This document shows, one piece after another, positions 32,605 through 41,858 of a stretch of DNA of 64,000 bases (the stretch's first letter is position 1; each line of letters begins with the position of its first letter). The position numbers and the translations under genes were made by a program. The stretch is taken from assembly GCA_030705955.1 (NCBI GenBank), contig JAUZPL010000004.1, positions 1 through 64,000 of the forward strand, given 5' to 3'. The notes under the pieces were generated by a model. That model was given only the letters and a program-made list of their open reading frames with translations. It did not search any database and was not told the origin of the DNA. This DNA is from Bacillota bacterium (lineage in GTDB: Bacteria; Bacillota; Bacilli; Bacillales; Cytobacillaceae).

Positions 32605-32636
32605 AACTATAAATGTTCGGAAAGGTGGGACACTTT

Positions 32637-33107
32637 TTGCGGACATTTTCTTTATTAAGAGGATTACCTGTTTATGATCAAACGAGTGGTTCAATAGTTG
32701 GTGAAGTATTTGATTTATCTGTAACAAAGGCAGGTTTAGTGAATGCATTGTTGATTAAAAAAGGATCTTTATTTAAACAAACGTTTTTTCTTTCCATCGA
32801 TAAGGTGACTTCATTCGGTGCTGATGGAGTGATGATAGACGACCCAAAACAGATAGTAAAATTGAAAACAATTCCGGACTATACCTTCGCAACGAACAAT
32901 GCCATAAGTGGTAAAATGTTACTTTCAAAAAGCGGAGACTCTCTTGGGTTATTGGAGGACGTATACTTTCAAGAAGAAGTGGGAACAATCGTAGGGTACG
33001 AAGTTACGGATGGCTTCTTCACGGATATTTCGGAAGGAAAGCATGTCTTTAAGACTAATACTCCCCCAAGAATCGGAAAAGATGCCATAATCGTAGACGT
33101 TAAATGA
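32637..33107 (+). CDS. yrrD: PRC-barrel protein (YrrD-like)
   Basis: Two PRC-barrel-like halves are visible (about residues 8-60 and 78-135), each with a GEVFDLSVTKAG or GLLEDVYFQEEVG type motif. Its role is unknown. I choose TTG at 32637 because AAGGTGGG ends seven bases upstream and the product then begins LRTFSLLRG, as in B. subtilis YrrD; an earlier in-frame ATG at 32613 has no ribosome site. The product has 156 residues. Confidence 0.85.
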   Translation: MRTFSLLRGLPVYDQTSGSIVGEVFDLSVTKAGLVNALLIKKGSLFKQTFFLSIDKVTSFGADGVMIDDPKQIVKLKTIPDYTFATNNAISGKMLLSKSGDSLGLLEDVYFQEEVGTIVGYEVTDGFFTDISEGKHVFKTNTPPRIGKDAIIVDVK

Positions 33108-33125
33108 TGCGTGAGGTGTCTTTTC

Positions 33126-33317
33126 ATGATGAAGTGTCCAAACTGTGGAAGTAAGGATATAGGAAAAATTGGGATTAACCAATTTTATTGCTGGAATTGT
33201 TTTATTGAGTTATCACTTTCGAAGGGTCTAATTTATACCCATCAGGTTGAGGAAGATGGCACTTTAAGTTCATTGGATGACTTATTTGAAGAGGAAGAAC
33301 GTCGTTACACCCTTTAA
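33126..33317 (+). CDS. yrzR: small zinc-ribbon-like protein (YrzR-like)
   Basis: A 63-residue protein carries two cysteine pairs, CPNC near residue 4 and CWNC near residue 27, which suggest a zinc ribbon, followed by an acidic C-terminus with EEEERR. ATG at 33126 has GAGGTG seven bases upstream; the adjacent second ATG is also possible. It follows yrrD by 18 bases. Function unknown. Confidence 0.75.
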   Translation: MMKCPNCGSKDIGKIGINQFYCWNCFIELSLSKGLIYTHQVEEDGTLSSLDDLFEEEERRYTL

Positions 33318-33340
33318 AAATAGAAGAGGTGAAATAAACG

Positions 33341-33475
33341 ATGAACAAAATGATGAAAACAATGCTTACCTTTGGTGCTGGAATGGCAGCATATAATCTT
33401 GTTCAAAGAAATGATTTATTATCCAACCGCCAAATGAAACAGTGGCAAAAAAAAATTAAACGAACCTTTTTTTAA
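33341..33475 (+). CDS. yrzQ: DUF3918 small protein (YrzQ-like)
   Basis: A 44-residue peptide starts at ATG 33341 after GAGGTGAAA. It has a short hydrophobic N-terminal half (MLTFGAGMAAYNLV) and a basic tail (QWQKKIKRTFF), the layout of the DUF3918/YrzQ family seen at this site in B. subtilis. It may lie at the membrane; its function is unknown. Confidence 0.75.
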   Translation: MNKMMKTMLTFGAGMAAYNLVQRNDLLSNRQMKQWQKKIKRTFF

Positions 33476-33482
33476 AGTACGG

Positions 33483-33510
33483 ATCCCCCTCAAATATGGA
33501 GGGGGATTTT
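33483..33510 (+). terminator. intrinsic terminator after yrzQ
   Basis: Stem ATCCCCCTC with GAGGGGGAT around a short AT loop is followed by TTTT. Confidence 0.8.
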
Positions 33511-33577
33511 AATTTTTTGAATAACCTTTAAGCTTTCCTCCAAAAATAAAATAATAGGCAGGAGGGAAAAAAGTGCG

Positions 33578-34645
33578 GTGGATATTCGAATGAAATGGTA
33601 TTATCGTCTTGGCTTTTTACTTCTTTTATTAATTACACTCTATGTTTTTATTAAAATTCGCTTTGTCTGGCTTCCTATTTTAAAGGTTATAATTTTCATT
33701 TTGCTTCCATTTATGATTGGAGGATTTATTACTTATTTACTTCACCCGATTGTAGAGAAGCTTCATGAAAAAGGACTTCATCGGGGACTATCCATTTTTT
33801 TAATTTATGTTCTTTTTTTTGGTGGAATCGGAACTTTACTTTACAAAGGGCTTCCAGCTTTTATTACCCAGCTAAGAGATTTATCTGAAAATGCACCTGT
33901 TTTCGCAGAACAATACAGAAGTTGGATAACGAAAATTCAAGAACATACAGCAGCATGGCCTGATGGACTTCAAGGGAAAATGAATGATGGAATTGATGCA
34001 TTTGAGCAGAAAATTGATACACTTTTAACTGTCTTAATTGAATTATTATTAAAATTTTTAAATTCTGCATTGATCATTATGATAATTCCGTTTATAGCCT
34101 TTTATATGTTAAAGGATTTTCCGCTTATTAAAAAAACGGTTTGGTATCTGACTCCTCGAAGTTTCCGAACAAAAGGAAGTCAATTTTTAAAGGATGTTGA
34201 CAAATCGTTAGGAAGCTATATACGAGGTCAGCTTTTGATTTGTGTCATAATCGGGGGAGTATCGGCATTCATGTTTTGGATTTTCCATCTAAAATATCCT
34301 CTTCTTTTAGGATTTATTGTAGGGGCTACAGATGTTATTCCTTATTTTGGACCGTTTATTGGTGCTGCCCCAGCTGTGATTATTGCTGCAACAACATCGG
34401 TTAAATTAGTGATTATCACCATCGTTATAATATTTGTTGTTCAATTTCTTGAAGGGAATATCCTCTCCCCTTATATTGTAGGAAAAAGTCTTCACATGCA
34501 TCCTTTACTAATTATGCTGGCTCTGTCAGCTGGAGGGGAAATAGGGGGAATCTTAGGAATGATTCTTGCTGTTCCTGCACTAGTTGTTGCGAAGGTTGCA
34601 ATCAAACATTTAAAAGACTATTTAATCCTGGATAAAACAAAATAG
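33578..34645 (+). CDS. yrrI: AI-2E family transporter (YrrI-like)
   Basis: This PerM/AI-2E family membrane protein has about seven or eight hydrophobic segments, the central ARRSFR-like basic stretch (TPRSFRTKGSQFLKDVDKS) and the C-terminal signature GATDVIPYFGPFIGAAPA. Some relatives export signals or act as Na+/H+ antiporters; the substrate here is unknown. The start is GTG with GGAGG 11 bases upstream, and the length of 355 residues fits. It precedes the alaS T-box. Confidence 0.88.
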   Translation: MDIRMKWYYRLGFLLLLLITLYVFIKIRFVWLPILKVIIFILLPFMIGGFITYLLHPIVEKLHEKGLHRGLSIFLIYVLFFGGIGTLLYKGLPAFITQLRDLSENAPVFAEQYRSWITKIQEHTAAWPDGLQGKMNDGIDAFEQKIDTLLTVLIELLLKFLNSALIIMIIPFIAFYMLKDFPLIKKTVWYLTPRSFRTKGSQFLKDVDKSLGSYIRGQLLICVIIGGVSAFMFWIFHLKYPLLLGFIVGATDVIPYFGPFIGAAPAVIIAATTSVKLVIITIVIIFVVQFLEGNILSPYIVGKSLHMHPLLIMLALSAGGEIGGILGMILAVPALVVAKVAIKHLKDYLILDKTK

Positions 34646-34658
34646 CCATCGCCTTAAT

Positions 34659-34687
34659 TTGACAAACTGTTCCTTGCTGGATATAAT
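34659..34687 (+). promoter_or_regulatory. consensus sigma-A promoter for alaS
   Basis: TTGACA (34659-34664) and TATAAT (34682-34687) with exactly 17-base spacing match the consensus at all twelve positions. Confidence 0.9.
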
Positions 34688-34693
34688 TTCGCT

Positions 34694-34953
34694 ATAGAAG
34701 TTGAATAATCAAAATGTTGAAGGATCAAGTATGTTATAGACCATCTTAACGCATTTGCGTGGAAGAGAGGAGCTCCCAACGGCTGAAAGGAGTTCTAGAT
34801 GAAGGATAACAGAAAGCTAATCTGGAGTGCAGCTCATCACTGCCGGCTAAGCCTCGTTAAGGCAATTTTGAGAGATGGATACTTTTTTGTATTCATAATC
34901 AGGGTGGTACCGCGAGTAAGCTCCTCGTCCCTGTAAGGGATGAGGGCTTTTTT
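34694..34953 (+). promoter_or_regulatory. T-box riboswitch of alaS
   Basis: The T-box core AGGGTGGTACCGCGAG is at 34901-34916. A terminator stem (GCTCCTCGTCCCT/AGGGATGAGGGC) ends in six T at 34948-34953. In stem I, AGTA followed by TGTTAT pairs with ATAAC, and the loop strand AGAAAGCTAATC then places an alanine codon GCT at 34816-34818 followed by A, as expected for a specifier. High uncharged tRNA-Ala should favour read-through into alaS. Confidence 0.93.
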
Positions 34954-35022
34954 GTGTCCAGTAAACCCACTTTAGTTTGGCAAAAGATAAAGGTTTTATA
35001 TATAAAGGGAGGCGAACTTCTA

Positions 35023-37659
35023 ATGAAAAATTTAACCGGATCACAAATCCGCAGAATGTTTTTAGATTTTTTCAAGGAAAAAGGACATGCTGTTGAACCA
35101 AGTGCATCACTTGTACCACATGATGATCCATCTTTATTATGGATTAATAGCGGTGTAGCCACATTAAAAAAATATTTTGATGGCCGTGTTATTCCTGCAA
35201 ACCCTAGAATAACGAATGCCCAAAAGTCTATTCGAACAAATGATATTGAAAATGTAGGGAAGACAGCACGGCATCATACATTTTTTGAAATGCTTGGCAA
35301 CTTTTCCATTGGCGACTACTTTAAGGAAGAAGCCATTCTTTGGGCATGGGAGTTTTTAACAAGTGAAAAGTGGATTGGCTTTGATCCAGCCCTTCTATCT
35401 GTTACGATTCATCCGGAAGACCAGGAAGCGTTTGAACTATGGAATAAGAAGGTTGGAATTCCAGAAGAACGCATTATCCGCTTAGAAGGGAATTTCTGGG
35501 ATATCGGTGAAGGTCCAAGTGGTCCTAATACGGAAATATTCTATGATCGCGGACCGGAGTATGGAAATGATTTAACTGATCCTGAATTGTATCCAGGTGG
35601 AGAAAATGATCGCTATCTTGAAGTGTGGAACCTAGTTTTCTCCCAATTTAACCATAACCCAGATGGTACATATACTCCACTTCCGAAGAGAAACATTGAT
35701 ACTGGAATGGGACTTGAGAGAATGGCATCTGTTGTTCAAAATGTCCCAACAAACTTTGAGACAGACCTCTTTATGCCAATTATACGGGCAACTGAAGAAA
35801 TTTCAGGCGTGAAATATAGCGTTGAAAAAAATGTAGATGTTGCTTTTAAAGTAATTGCTGACCATATTCGTACTGTTGCTTTTGCAGTTGCAGACGGAGC
35901 ACTGCCGTCAAATGAAGGCCGTGGCTATGTTTTACGTCGTTTGCTGCGCCGTGCAGTACGATATGGAAAACAAATAAATATTAACCGCCCATTCATGTTT
36001 GAACTCGTTCCTGTTGTGGGTGAAATTATGAATGACTTTTATCCAAATGTTGAAGAAAAAGCTGAATTTGTTCAAAAGGTTATTAAGAATGAAGAAGAAC
36101 GATTCCATGAAACACTCCATGAGGGATTGGGCATTCTATTTGAAGTCATTCGAAAAGAAAAAGAGAAAAATAACAATATTATTTCCGGGGTTGACGTTTT
36201 CCGATTATACGACACATATGGATTCCCAGTTGAACTAACTGAAGAATATGCGGAAGAAGAAGGTATGAAGATTGACCATGCTGGATTTGAAGCTGAGATG
36301 GAACTTCAACGCGAGCGTGCCCGAGCTGCTCGTCAAGATGTAGATTCCATGCAGGTTCAAGGTGGGATTTTAGGCGAAGTCAAAGTCAAAAGCCAATTTG
36401 TCGGATATGAGCAGGATGAAACAAGCTCAACTGTTTTAGCTATTGTAAAAGATGGAGAACTAGTTGAGGAAGCAACAATGGGAGAAGAAGTTCAACTCAT
36501 CTTAGATATCACCCCATTCTATGCTGAAAGCGGCGGGCAAATCGCTGACCGCGGTACTATAGAGAATGAAGGGGTAACGGTAAATATTCTAGATGTTCAA
36601 AAGGCTCCAAATGGTCAAAACCTTCATAAAGCTTTTGTAGAAAAAGGTACCTTAAAAACAAATCAAAGTGTAAGGGCAAAAATTGATGAAGCAAATCGGG
36701 TTAAAATTATTAAAAACCACACAGCAACACATTTATTGCATCAGGCTTTAAAGGATGTTCTTGGAACCCATGTTAACCAGGCGGGCTCGTTAGTCGAACC
36801 AGATCGTTTACGCTTTGACTTTTCTCATTTTGGTCAAGTAAAACCTGAGGAACTGGAAAGAGTTGAACAACTAGTTAATGAGAAGGTCTGGAGAAATATT
36901 CAGGTTCGAATTGATTTAAAACCAATTGCTGAAGCAAAATCAATGGGAGCAATGGCATTGTTTGGCGAAAAATATGGAGAGATTGTCCGTGTTGTTCAAG
37001 TAGGGGACTACAGCCTTGAGCTTTGCGGGGGATGTCACGTTCCAAACACTTCTGTTATCGGTTTATTTAAAATTGTTTCTGAAAGCGGTATTGGTGCAGG
37101 TACAAGACGGATTGAAGCGGTAACAGGGGAAGCAGCTTACCATTTATTAAATGAACAAGTTGGGTTATTAAAGGATGCTGCGGAAAAACTAAAAACAAAT
37201 CCAAGAGAAATTGTGGGCCGCATCGATACTATTTTGCAGGAAATGAAACAGCTACAACGGGAAAATGAGTCACTTTCTACGAAGCTTGGAAACATTGAAG
37301 CATCAAACCTTGTTTCCAACATAAAAGAAATAAACGGTATGAAGGTCCTTGCTTCAAAAGTTCAAGCAGCTGATATGAATAATTTAAGAAATATGGTAGA
37401 TGAGATGAAGCAAAAGCTTGATTCAGCGATTATCGTACTTGGAAGTGTATCTGATGGAAAGGTAAATCTAATCGCAGCGGTAACAAAAGATTTAATTGAA
37501 AAAGGATATCATGCTGGAAAACTTGTGAAAGAAGTTGCGTCTAAGTGCGGTGGTGGTGGTGGTGGCCGTCCAGATATGGCACAAGCAGGAGGTAAGGACC
37601 CTGAAAAATTACCAGAGGCGCTTCAATTTGTCGAGGAATGGGTAAAATCTGTTTTGTAA
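35023..37659 (+). CDS. alaS: alanyl-tRNA synthetase
   Basis: AlaRS charges tRNA-Ala and edits mis-attached Ser and Gly. The class II core begins with [11 protein letters not shown], the editing domain has HTATH and the CGGCH zinc motif, and the C-terminal DHHA1 domain ends with a GGGGGG run. ATG 35023 follows AAAGGGAGG, giving 878 residues; the longer frame from 34954 overlaps the T-box terminator. Confidence 0.97.
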   Translation: MKNLTGSQIRRMFLDFFKEKGHAVEPSASLVPHDDPSLLWINSGVATLKKYFDGRVIPANPRITNAQKSIRTNDIENVGKTARHHTFFEMLGNFSIGDYFKEEAILWAWEFLTSEKWIGFDPALLSVTIHPEDQEAFELWNKKVGIPEERIIRLEGNFWDIGEGPSGPNTEIFYDRGPEYGNDLTDPELYPGGENDRYLEVWNLVFSQFNHNPDGTYTPLPKRNIDTGMGLERMASVVQNVPTNFETDLFMPIIRATEEISGVKYSVEKNVDVAFKVIADHIRTVAFAVADGALPSNEGRGYVLRRLLRRAVRYGKQININRPFMFELVPVVGEIMNDFYPNVEEKAEFVQKVIKNEEERFHETLHEGLGILFEVIRKEKEKNNNIISGVDVFRLYDTYGFPVELTEEYAEEEGMKIDHAGFEAEMELQRERARAARQDVDSMQVQGGILGEVKVKSQFVGYEQDETSSTVLAIVKDGELVEEATMGEEVQLILDITPFYAESGGQIADRGTIENEGVTVNILDVQKAPNGQNLHKAFVEKGTLKTNQSVRAKIDEANRVKIIKNHTATHLLHQALKDVLGTHVNQAGSLVEPDRLRFDFSHFGQVKPEELERVEQLVNEKVWRNIQVRIDLKPIAEAKSMGAMALFGEKYGEIVRVVQVGDYSLELCGGCHVPNTSVIGLFKIVSESGIGAGTRRIEAVTGEAAYHLLNEQVGLLKDAAEKLKTNPREIVGRIDTILQEMKQLQRENESLSTKLGNIEASNLVSNIKEINGMKVLASKVQAADMNNLRNMVDEMKQKLDSAIIVLGSVSDGKVNLIAAVTKDLIEKGYHAGKLVKEVASKCGGGGGGRPDMAQAGGKDPEKLPEALQFVEEWVKSVL

Positions 37660-37733
37660 TAGGGACAAAGTAGTGTAGAATGTAGGTAACGTTTACAATT
37701 TTCTCCTCTATTTCAAATTGCGAGGTGTTAGAA

Positions 37734-38000
37734 ATGAGCTCATTTGACAAAACGATGCGATTTAATTTTCCGGAAGAGCCCTTTGAACGTAATGTGAATG
37801 AGGTTCTTCTTCAAGTGTATAAAGCCTTGCAGGAGAAAGGCTACAATCCGATAAATCAGATTGTTGGCTATCTGTTATCTGGAGATCCTGCCTACATTCC
37901 AAGACATCAAGACGCTCGAAATATAATCAGGAAGCTTGAACGTGATGAAATTATTGAAGAGCTCGTAAAATCCTATCTAAAACAACAACGAGAGGGTTAA
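37734..38000 (+). CDS. ireB: IreB-family regulatory phosphoprotein (YrzL)
   Basis: This 88-residue DUF965/IreB protein matches the family along its length ([52 protein letters not shown]). In Enterococcus IreB is a substrate of the Ser/Thr kinase IreK and affects cephalosporin resistance; the role in Bacillus is unclear. The ATG at 37734 has GAGGTG six bases upstream. It starts the ireB-ruvX-yrzB cluster that usually follows alaS. Confidence 0.92.
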   Translation: MSSFDKTMRFNFPEEPFERNVNEVLLQVYKALQEKGYNPINQIVGYLLSGDPAYIPRHQDARNIIRKLERDEIIEELVKSYLKQQREG

Positions 38001-38003
38001 AGA

Positions 38004-38432
38004 ATGCGTACAATGGGACTTGATGTGGGCTCAAAAACCGTAGGCGTTGCTCTAAGCGATGAACTAGGGTGGACAGCGCAAGGTCTTAAAACAATTAAAA
38101 TCAATGAGGAAAGAAATGAGTTTGGTTTTGATGAAATTGGAAAAATTATTGAAGAATTTCAAGTAAACCAGGTTGTAATTGGCTTGCCTAAAAATATGAA
38201 TGGAACCATTGGTCCAAGAGGAGAGGCAAGTAAGCAGTTTGCAAATGAAGTTGAAAGACGGTTTTCTTTACCTGCTATTTTATGGGATGAACGTCTTACA
38301 ACAATGGCCGCAGAGCGGGTGTTGCTTGAGGCTGATGTAAGTAGAAAGAAAAGGAAAAAGGTCATTGATAAAATGGCTGCAGTTATGATTTTACAAGGCT
38401 ATCTTGATAGAAAAACTAATGAGGTGACATGA
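38004..38432 (+). CDS. ruvX: Holliday junction resolvase-like RuvX/YqgF
   Basis: An RNase H-like fold protein of 142 residues has [13 protein letters not shown] at the N-terminus, [10 protein letters not shown] in the middle and WDERLTT plus the late [14 protein letters not shown] helix with its aspartate. The family is implicated in 16S rRNA 5' end processing and possibly junction resolution. It lies three bases after ireB and overlaps yrzB. Confidence 0.95.
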   Translation: MRTMGLDVGSKTVGVALSDELGWTAQGLKTIKINEERNEFGFDEIGKIIEEFQVNQVVIGLPKNMNGTIGPRGEASKQFANEVERRFSLPAILWDERLTTMAAERVLLEADVSRKKRKKVIDKMAAVMILQGYLDRKTNEVT

Positions 38433-38725
38433 TGAATCACGGTGAAAATAATATTACTGTAGTAGACGAAGATGGAAACGAGCAATTATGTGAGGTTCTC
38501 TTTACTTTTGAATCAGAAGATTTTGGAAAGTCCTATGTCCTTTACTATCCAATTGGAGCAGAGGAAGACGATGCAGATGACATCGAAATCCATGCTTCTG
38601 CATTCATTCCTACTGAAGACGGCGAAGATGGTGAATTAATGCCGATTGAAACGGATGAGGAATGGGATATGATTGAAGAAATGTTAAACACCTTCCTTGA
38701 AGAACAAGACGAAGAGGAAGAATAA
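38432..38725 (+). CDS. yrzB: DUF1292 acidic protein (YrzB)
   Basis: A very acidic 97-residue protein with [19 protein letters not shown], a [14 protein letters not shown] segment and a poly-acidic C-terminus is typical of DUF1292. The function is unknown. Two adjacent ATGs exist (38429 and 38432); the second has five-base spacing from GAGGTG and overlaps the ruvX stop as TGATG, so I prefer it. Confidence 0.9.
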   Translation: MNHGENNITVVDEDGNEQLCEVLFTFESEDFGKSYVLYYPIGAEEDDADDIEIHASAFIPTEDGEDGELMPIETDEEWDMIEEMLNTFLEEQDEEEE

Positions 38726-38732
38726 AAAGATA

Positions 38733-38756
38733 AAAACGGCCAAATGGCCGTTTTTT
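38733..38756 (+). terminator. intrinsic terminator after yrzB
   Basis: A perfect 9-bp stem AAAACGGCC/GGCCGTTTT with AAAT loop continues into six T. Confidence 0.9.
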
Positions 38757-38784
38757 GTTGCAACCCTCTAATCGCTTTTCTAAA

Positions 38785-38864
38785 TTGACTTTTTTCGTGC
38801 TATATGCTCAAATAATAACAAAGCCATTTGGCTTTAGGCTTGGCGTGAGCCAAGTTTTCTTTTT
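38785..38864 (+). promoter_or_regulatory. mltG promoter and attenuator-like leader
   Basis: TTGACT (38785-38790) and an extended -10 TGC-TCAAAT (38805-38813) give 17-base spacing. Two hairpins follow: AAGCCA/TGGCTT starting at 38821, then CTTGGC/GCCAAG with GTGA loop (38839-38854) and TTTTCTTTTT. The second resembles a terminator 35 bases before mltG, so attenuation is possible. Confidence 0.4.
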
Positions 38865-38899
38865 GAATATACATACCTGTCAAGAGGGATGGGAGAAAC

Positions 38900-40036
38900 A
38901 TGACGGATAATGATAAAAAGACAAAAAAAGAAGTGATGGTTCAAAATATGATCGAACATCAGAGAGAAGCAAAGGTTGTAAGGAAAATAGTTTTAGTCGT
39001 TTCCATAATTATTTTTCTTTTGTCCATTTCAATCCTTGGTGGAGGATACCTATACATAAAATCTGCGTTAAATCCCCTTTTACCAAAAAGCAAAGTGCAG
39101 AAGCTAGTTGAAATTCCAATTGGTTCCTCTCCAATGAGAATTGGCCAAAGACTTCAGGAAAAAGGAATTATTAAGGACGGAAGAGTATTTAGATACTATG
39201 TTAAATTAAAAAATGAAAGTGGTTTTATGGCAGGCACTTATCAGTTAAGTCCCTCCATGTCAATTCCAGATATTATAAAACAATTACAATCAGGGAAATT
39301 AATGCAAAAGCCACTTGTAAACATTACGGTTCCAGAAGGGACACAGTTGAAGGAAGTTGCTCATTTAATTGCCACCGCAACTAAAAAAACCGATAATGAA
39401 GTTTTAAAAGCATTAAATGACAAAAGCTATGTAAAAACTTTAATTGATAAATATCCGGCTATTTTAAATGAAAAGGACATCTTAAATGCAAAGGTTAAAT
39501 TCCCGTTAGAGGGATATTTATATCCTGCGACATACCCTTTTTATAAGGTTCCAACTGTAGATGAAATTGTGAAGAGTATGCTTGATAAAACCAAGACTGT
39601 TTTATCTCAATATCAGGACCAAAGAAAGAAAAAACAGCTTACGGTTCATCAACTCTTAACCATGGCATCCCTAATAGAAGAAGAAGCAACAGGAAATGTG
39701 GATCGTCATAAAATTTCAAGTGTGTTCTATAATCGAATTAAAAAGGGAATGCCCTTACAAACGGATCCAACAGTCCTATATGCTCAAGGAAAGCACAAAG
39801 AAAGAGTATTATATCAGGATTTAACTGTAAATTCACCTTATAACACCTATAAATATACGGGTCTCCCGCCAGGACCAATTTCTAATGCTGGTACTATTTC
39901 AATAGAGGCAGCTTTAAACCCTGCTATAACAAACTATTACTATTTCCTTGCTACAGCGGATGGAAGTGTTATTTTTTCTCAAACGTTAGCTGAGCATAAT
40001 AAGGAAAAAGCAAAGTATATTTCAAGTAAAAAATAA
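38900..40036 (+). CDS. mltG: endolytic transglycosylase MltG
   Basis: MltG cuts nascent glycan strands at the membrane and probably ends their elongation. A single membrane helix covers about residues 28-50, then a LysM-like region and the YceG catalytic domain with the glutamate in LIEEEATGNVDRHKISSVFYNR and the LQTDPTVLYA segment. The 378-residue length is typical. A GGGATGGGAG ribosome site precedes the ATG. Confidence 0.94.
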   Translation: MTDNDKKTKKEVMVQNMIEHQREAKVVRKIVLVVSIIIFLLSISILGGGYLYIKSALNPLLPKSKVQKLVEIPIGSSPMRIGQRLQEKGIIKDGRVFRYYVKLKNESGFMAGTYQLSPSMSIPDIIKQLQSGKLMQKPLVNITVPEGTQLKEVAHLIATATKKTDNEVLKALNDKSYVKTLIDKYPAILNEKDILNAKVKFPLEGYLYPATYPFYKVPTVDEIVKSMLDKTKTVLSQYQDQRKKKQLTVHQLLTMASLIEEEATGNVDRHKISSVFYNRIKKGMPLQTDPTVLYAQGKHKERVLYQDLTVNSPYNTYKYTGLPPGPISNAGTISIEAALNPAITNYYYFLATADGSVIFSQTLAEHNKEKAKYISSKK

Positions 40037-40043
40037 TCATGAA

Positions 40044-40073
40044 AAAAGGGGAAAGGTTAGCATTCCCCTTTTA
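40044..40073 (+). terminator. intrinsic terminator after mltG
   Basis: Stem AAAAGGGGAA/TTCCCCTTTT with a 9-base loop, ending in TTTTATTT. Confidence 0.8.
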
Positions 40074-40137
40074 TTTATGATAAAATAGTACAAGTGTTTA
40101 ATAGTACAAGCTATAGCGTAACTCACAGGAATGTACG

Positions 40138-40263
40138 ATGCGAAAAAGAGGGACCATTTTTTCTATTTCGCTCAAGCCTTTTGTGAACGCTATTTTTTCA
40201 TGCCTAGGATTTACTTTAACATCATGTTTTTTATGGATAGAGGTGACGCAGCTTGTTAAATGA
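40138..40263 (+). CDS. possible 41-residue leader peptide before trmR
   Basis: An open frame from ATG 40138 to TGA 40261 encodes 41 residues with a basic start (MRKRG) and a hydrophobic centre containing two cysteines. It overlaps the trmR start by 11 bases in another frame. The upstream AGGA is a weak ribosome site. An extended -10 (TGA-TAAAAT, 40078-40086) could start its transcript. It may be chance; no family is recognised. Confidence 0.25.
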   Translation: MRKRGTIFSISLKPFVNAIFSCLGFTLTSCFLWIEVTQLVK

Positions 40264-40903
40264 GAAGCTGCATTCTTATATTGAAAATCTTATCCCTGCA
40301 AGAAACAATCTACTTTCAGAAATGGAGCTCTTTGCGAAAGAAAATAGCATTCCTATTATGGAACTTGCTAGTATGGAAGCAATGCTTCAAATAGTAAATA
40401 TTCAAAAACCAAAAAAGATTCTAGAAGTAGGTACGGCAATTGGCTATTCGACATTAAGGTTTGCCTATGCTCTTCCGGAAACAAGTATTGTTTCGATTGA
40501 ACGGGATGAAGGACGTTATCAATTAGCACGAGAATATATAAACAGGTCAGGATTAAACGAACAGATAACCCTTATACATGGTGATGCTTTAGAGGTTATG
40601 GAGAAAATTCACCAGTATGCACCTTTTGATGCTATTTTTATAGATGCCGCTAAGGGGCAGTATAAAAAGTTTTTTGAAATATATTCAAATGAGCTGAAAG
40701 AGGAAGGTATCATTATTACGGACAATGTATTGTTTAAAGGTCTTGTTTATGAAAAAGAAATTGAATCTAGAAGCCTTCGCAGTCTTGTGAAAAAAATAGA
40801 TCATTTTAACCGCTGGCTAATGAATCATGATGGATATCAAACCATGATTCTACCTGTTGGTGATGGAGTTGCGATTAGTAAAAAAAGAGGTGAAACAAAA
40901 TGA
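40253..40903 (+). CDS. trmR: tRNA 5-hydroxyuridine methyltransferase TrmR
   Basis: This is a class I SAM methyltransferase of the CCoAOMT-like family; the SAM motif is EVGTAIGYSTLR and the acidic IDAAKGQY follows. In B. subtilis YrrM (TrmR) methylates 5-hydroxyuridine-34 to 5-methoxyuridine. The start is TTG with GAGGTGA about seven bases upstream. The 216-residue protein is followed by trhP1 with a 4-base overlap, so the genes form one operon. Confidence 0.92.
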   Translation: MLNEKLHSYIENLIPARNNLLSEMELFAKENSIPIMELASMEAMLQIVNIQKPKKILEVGTAIGYSTLRFAYALPETSIVSIERDEGRYQLAREYINRSGLNEQITLIHGDALEVMEKIHQYAPFDAIFIDAAKGQYKKFFEIYSNELKEEGIIITDNVLFKGLVYEKEIESRSLRSLVKKIDHFNRWLMNHDGYQTMILPVGDGVAISKKRGETK

Positions 40904-41829
40904 GGAAGCCAGAATTATTAGTTACACCAACATCAATTAATGATATTTTGCCTCTAGCTCAAGCTGGTGCAGATGCGTTTGTGGTAGGGGAACAAAGATT
41001 TGGATTACGTCTAGCTGGTGAATTTAAACGTGATGAAGTAAAAAAGGCAATTGACCTAGCTCATGAAAATGGGAAAAAGGTGTATGTAGCCATGAATGGT
41101 ATTTTTCACAATGAAAAAATAGATGAATTAAAAGATTATGTTCAGTTTGTTTCTGATGTTAAAGCAGATGCAATTATTTTTGGGGATCCCGCTGTTTTAA
41201 TGACGGTGAAAGAAGTGGCACCTGAAATGAAACTTCACTGGAGTACAGAAACAACAGGAACAAATTGGTACTCATGTAATTACTGGGGACGTAAAGGTGC
41301 AAAAAGAGCAGTACTTGCCCGTGAAATTAATATGGACTCCATTCTTGAAATAAAAGAAAACGCAGAAGTTGAAATCGAAGTCCTTGTTCATGGAATGACT
41401 TGTATGTTCCAATCGAAGCGTTCATTACTTGGGAATTACTTCGAATATCAGGGTAAAGTCATGGAGATTGAAAATCGTAAAATACAAAAAAATATGTTTT
41501 TACATGACAAAGAACGTGAAAATAAGTATCCCATTTTTGAAGATGAGAATGGAACTCATATTATGAGCCCTAACGATGTTTGTATAATAGATGAGCTTCA
41601 AGAAATGTTAGAGGCTGAAGTGGATTGTTTTAAAATTGATGGTCTTTTAAAAAGCCCTGAGTACATTTTAGCCGTGACAAAGGCGTATAGAGAAGCTATT
41701 GACCTTTTCTTCAAGGATCCGGTTTTATATGAAGATAAAAAGGATGATTTATTATCTGATTTAGAGGACATTCAGCCGCCAAATCGTGCTTTAGATACAG
41801 GTTTCTATTTTAAAGAAACAGTTTATTAA
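40900..41829 (+). CDS. trhP1: tRNA U34 hydroxylation protein TrhP1 (peptidase U32 family)
   Basis: This U32-family protein of 309 residues corresponds to B. subtilis YrrN, required with YrrO for prephenate-dependent 5-hydroxylation of U34 in tRNA. The N-terminus LLVTPTSINDILPLAQAGAD and VLVHGMTCMFQSKRSLL segments are seen. It has fewer cysteines than its partner, which suggests a non-catalytic or partner role. The two subunits are adjacent and co-translated with trmR. Confidence 0.9.
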   Translation: MRKPELLVTPTSINDILPLAQAGADAFVVGEQRFGLRLAGEFKRDEVKKAIDLAHENGKKVYVAMNGIFHNEKIDELKDYVQFVSDVKADAIIFGDPAVLMTVKEVAPEMKLHWSTETTGTNWYSCNYWGRKGAKRAVLAREINMDSILEIKENAEVEIEVLVHGMTCMFQSKRSLLGNYFEYQGKVMEIENRKIQKNMFLHDKERENKYPIFEDENGTHIMSPNDVCIIDELQEMLEAEVDCFKIDGLLKSPEYILAVTKAYREAIDLFFKDPVLYEDKKDDLLSDLEDIQPPNRALDTGFYFKETVY

Positions 41830-41858
41830 AATTTAAAAAACAAAGGGGGTATTTGACC

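Noticed and set aside
34954-35022. Extended N-terminus of AlaS
   Set aside because: It begins at the end of the T-box terminator and lacks homology; ATG 35023 has AAAGGGAGG.
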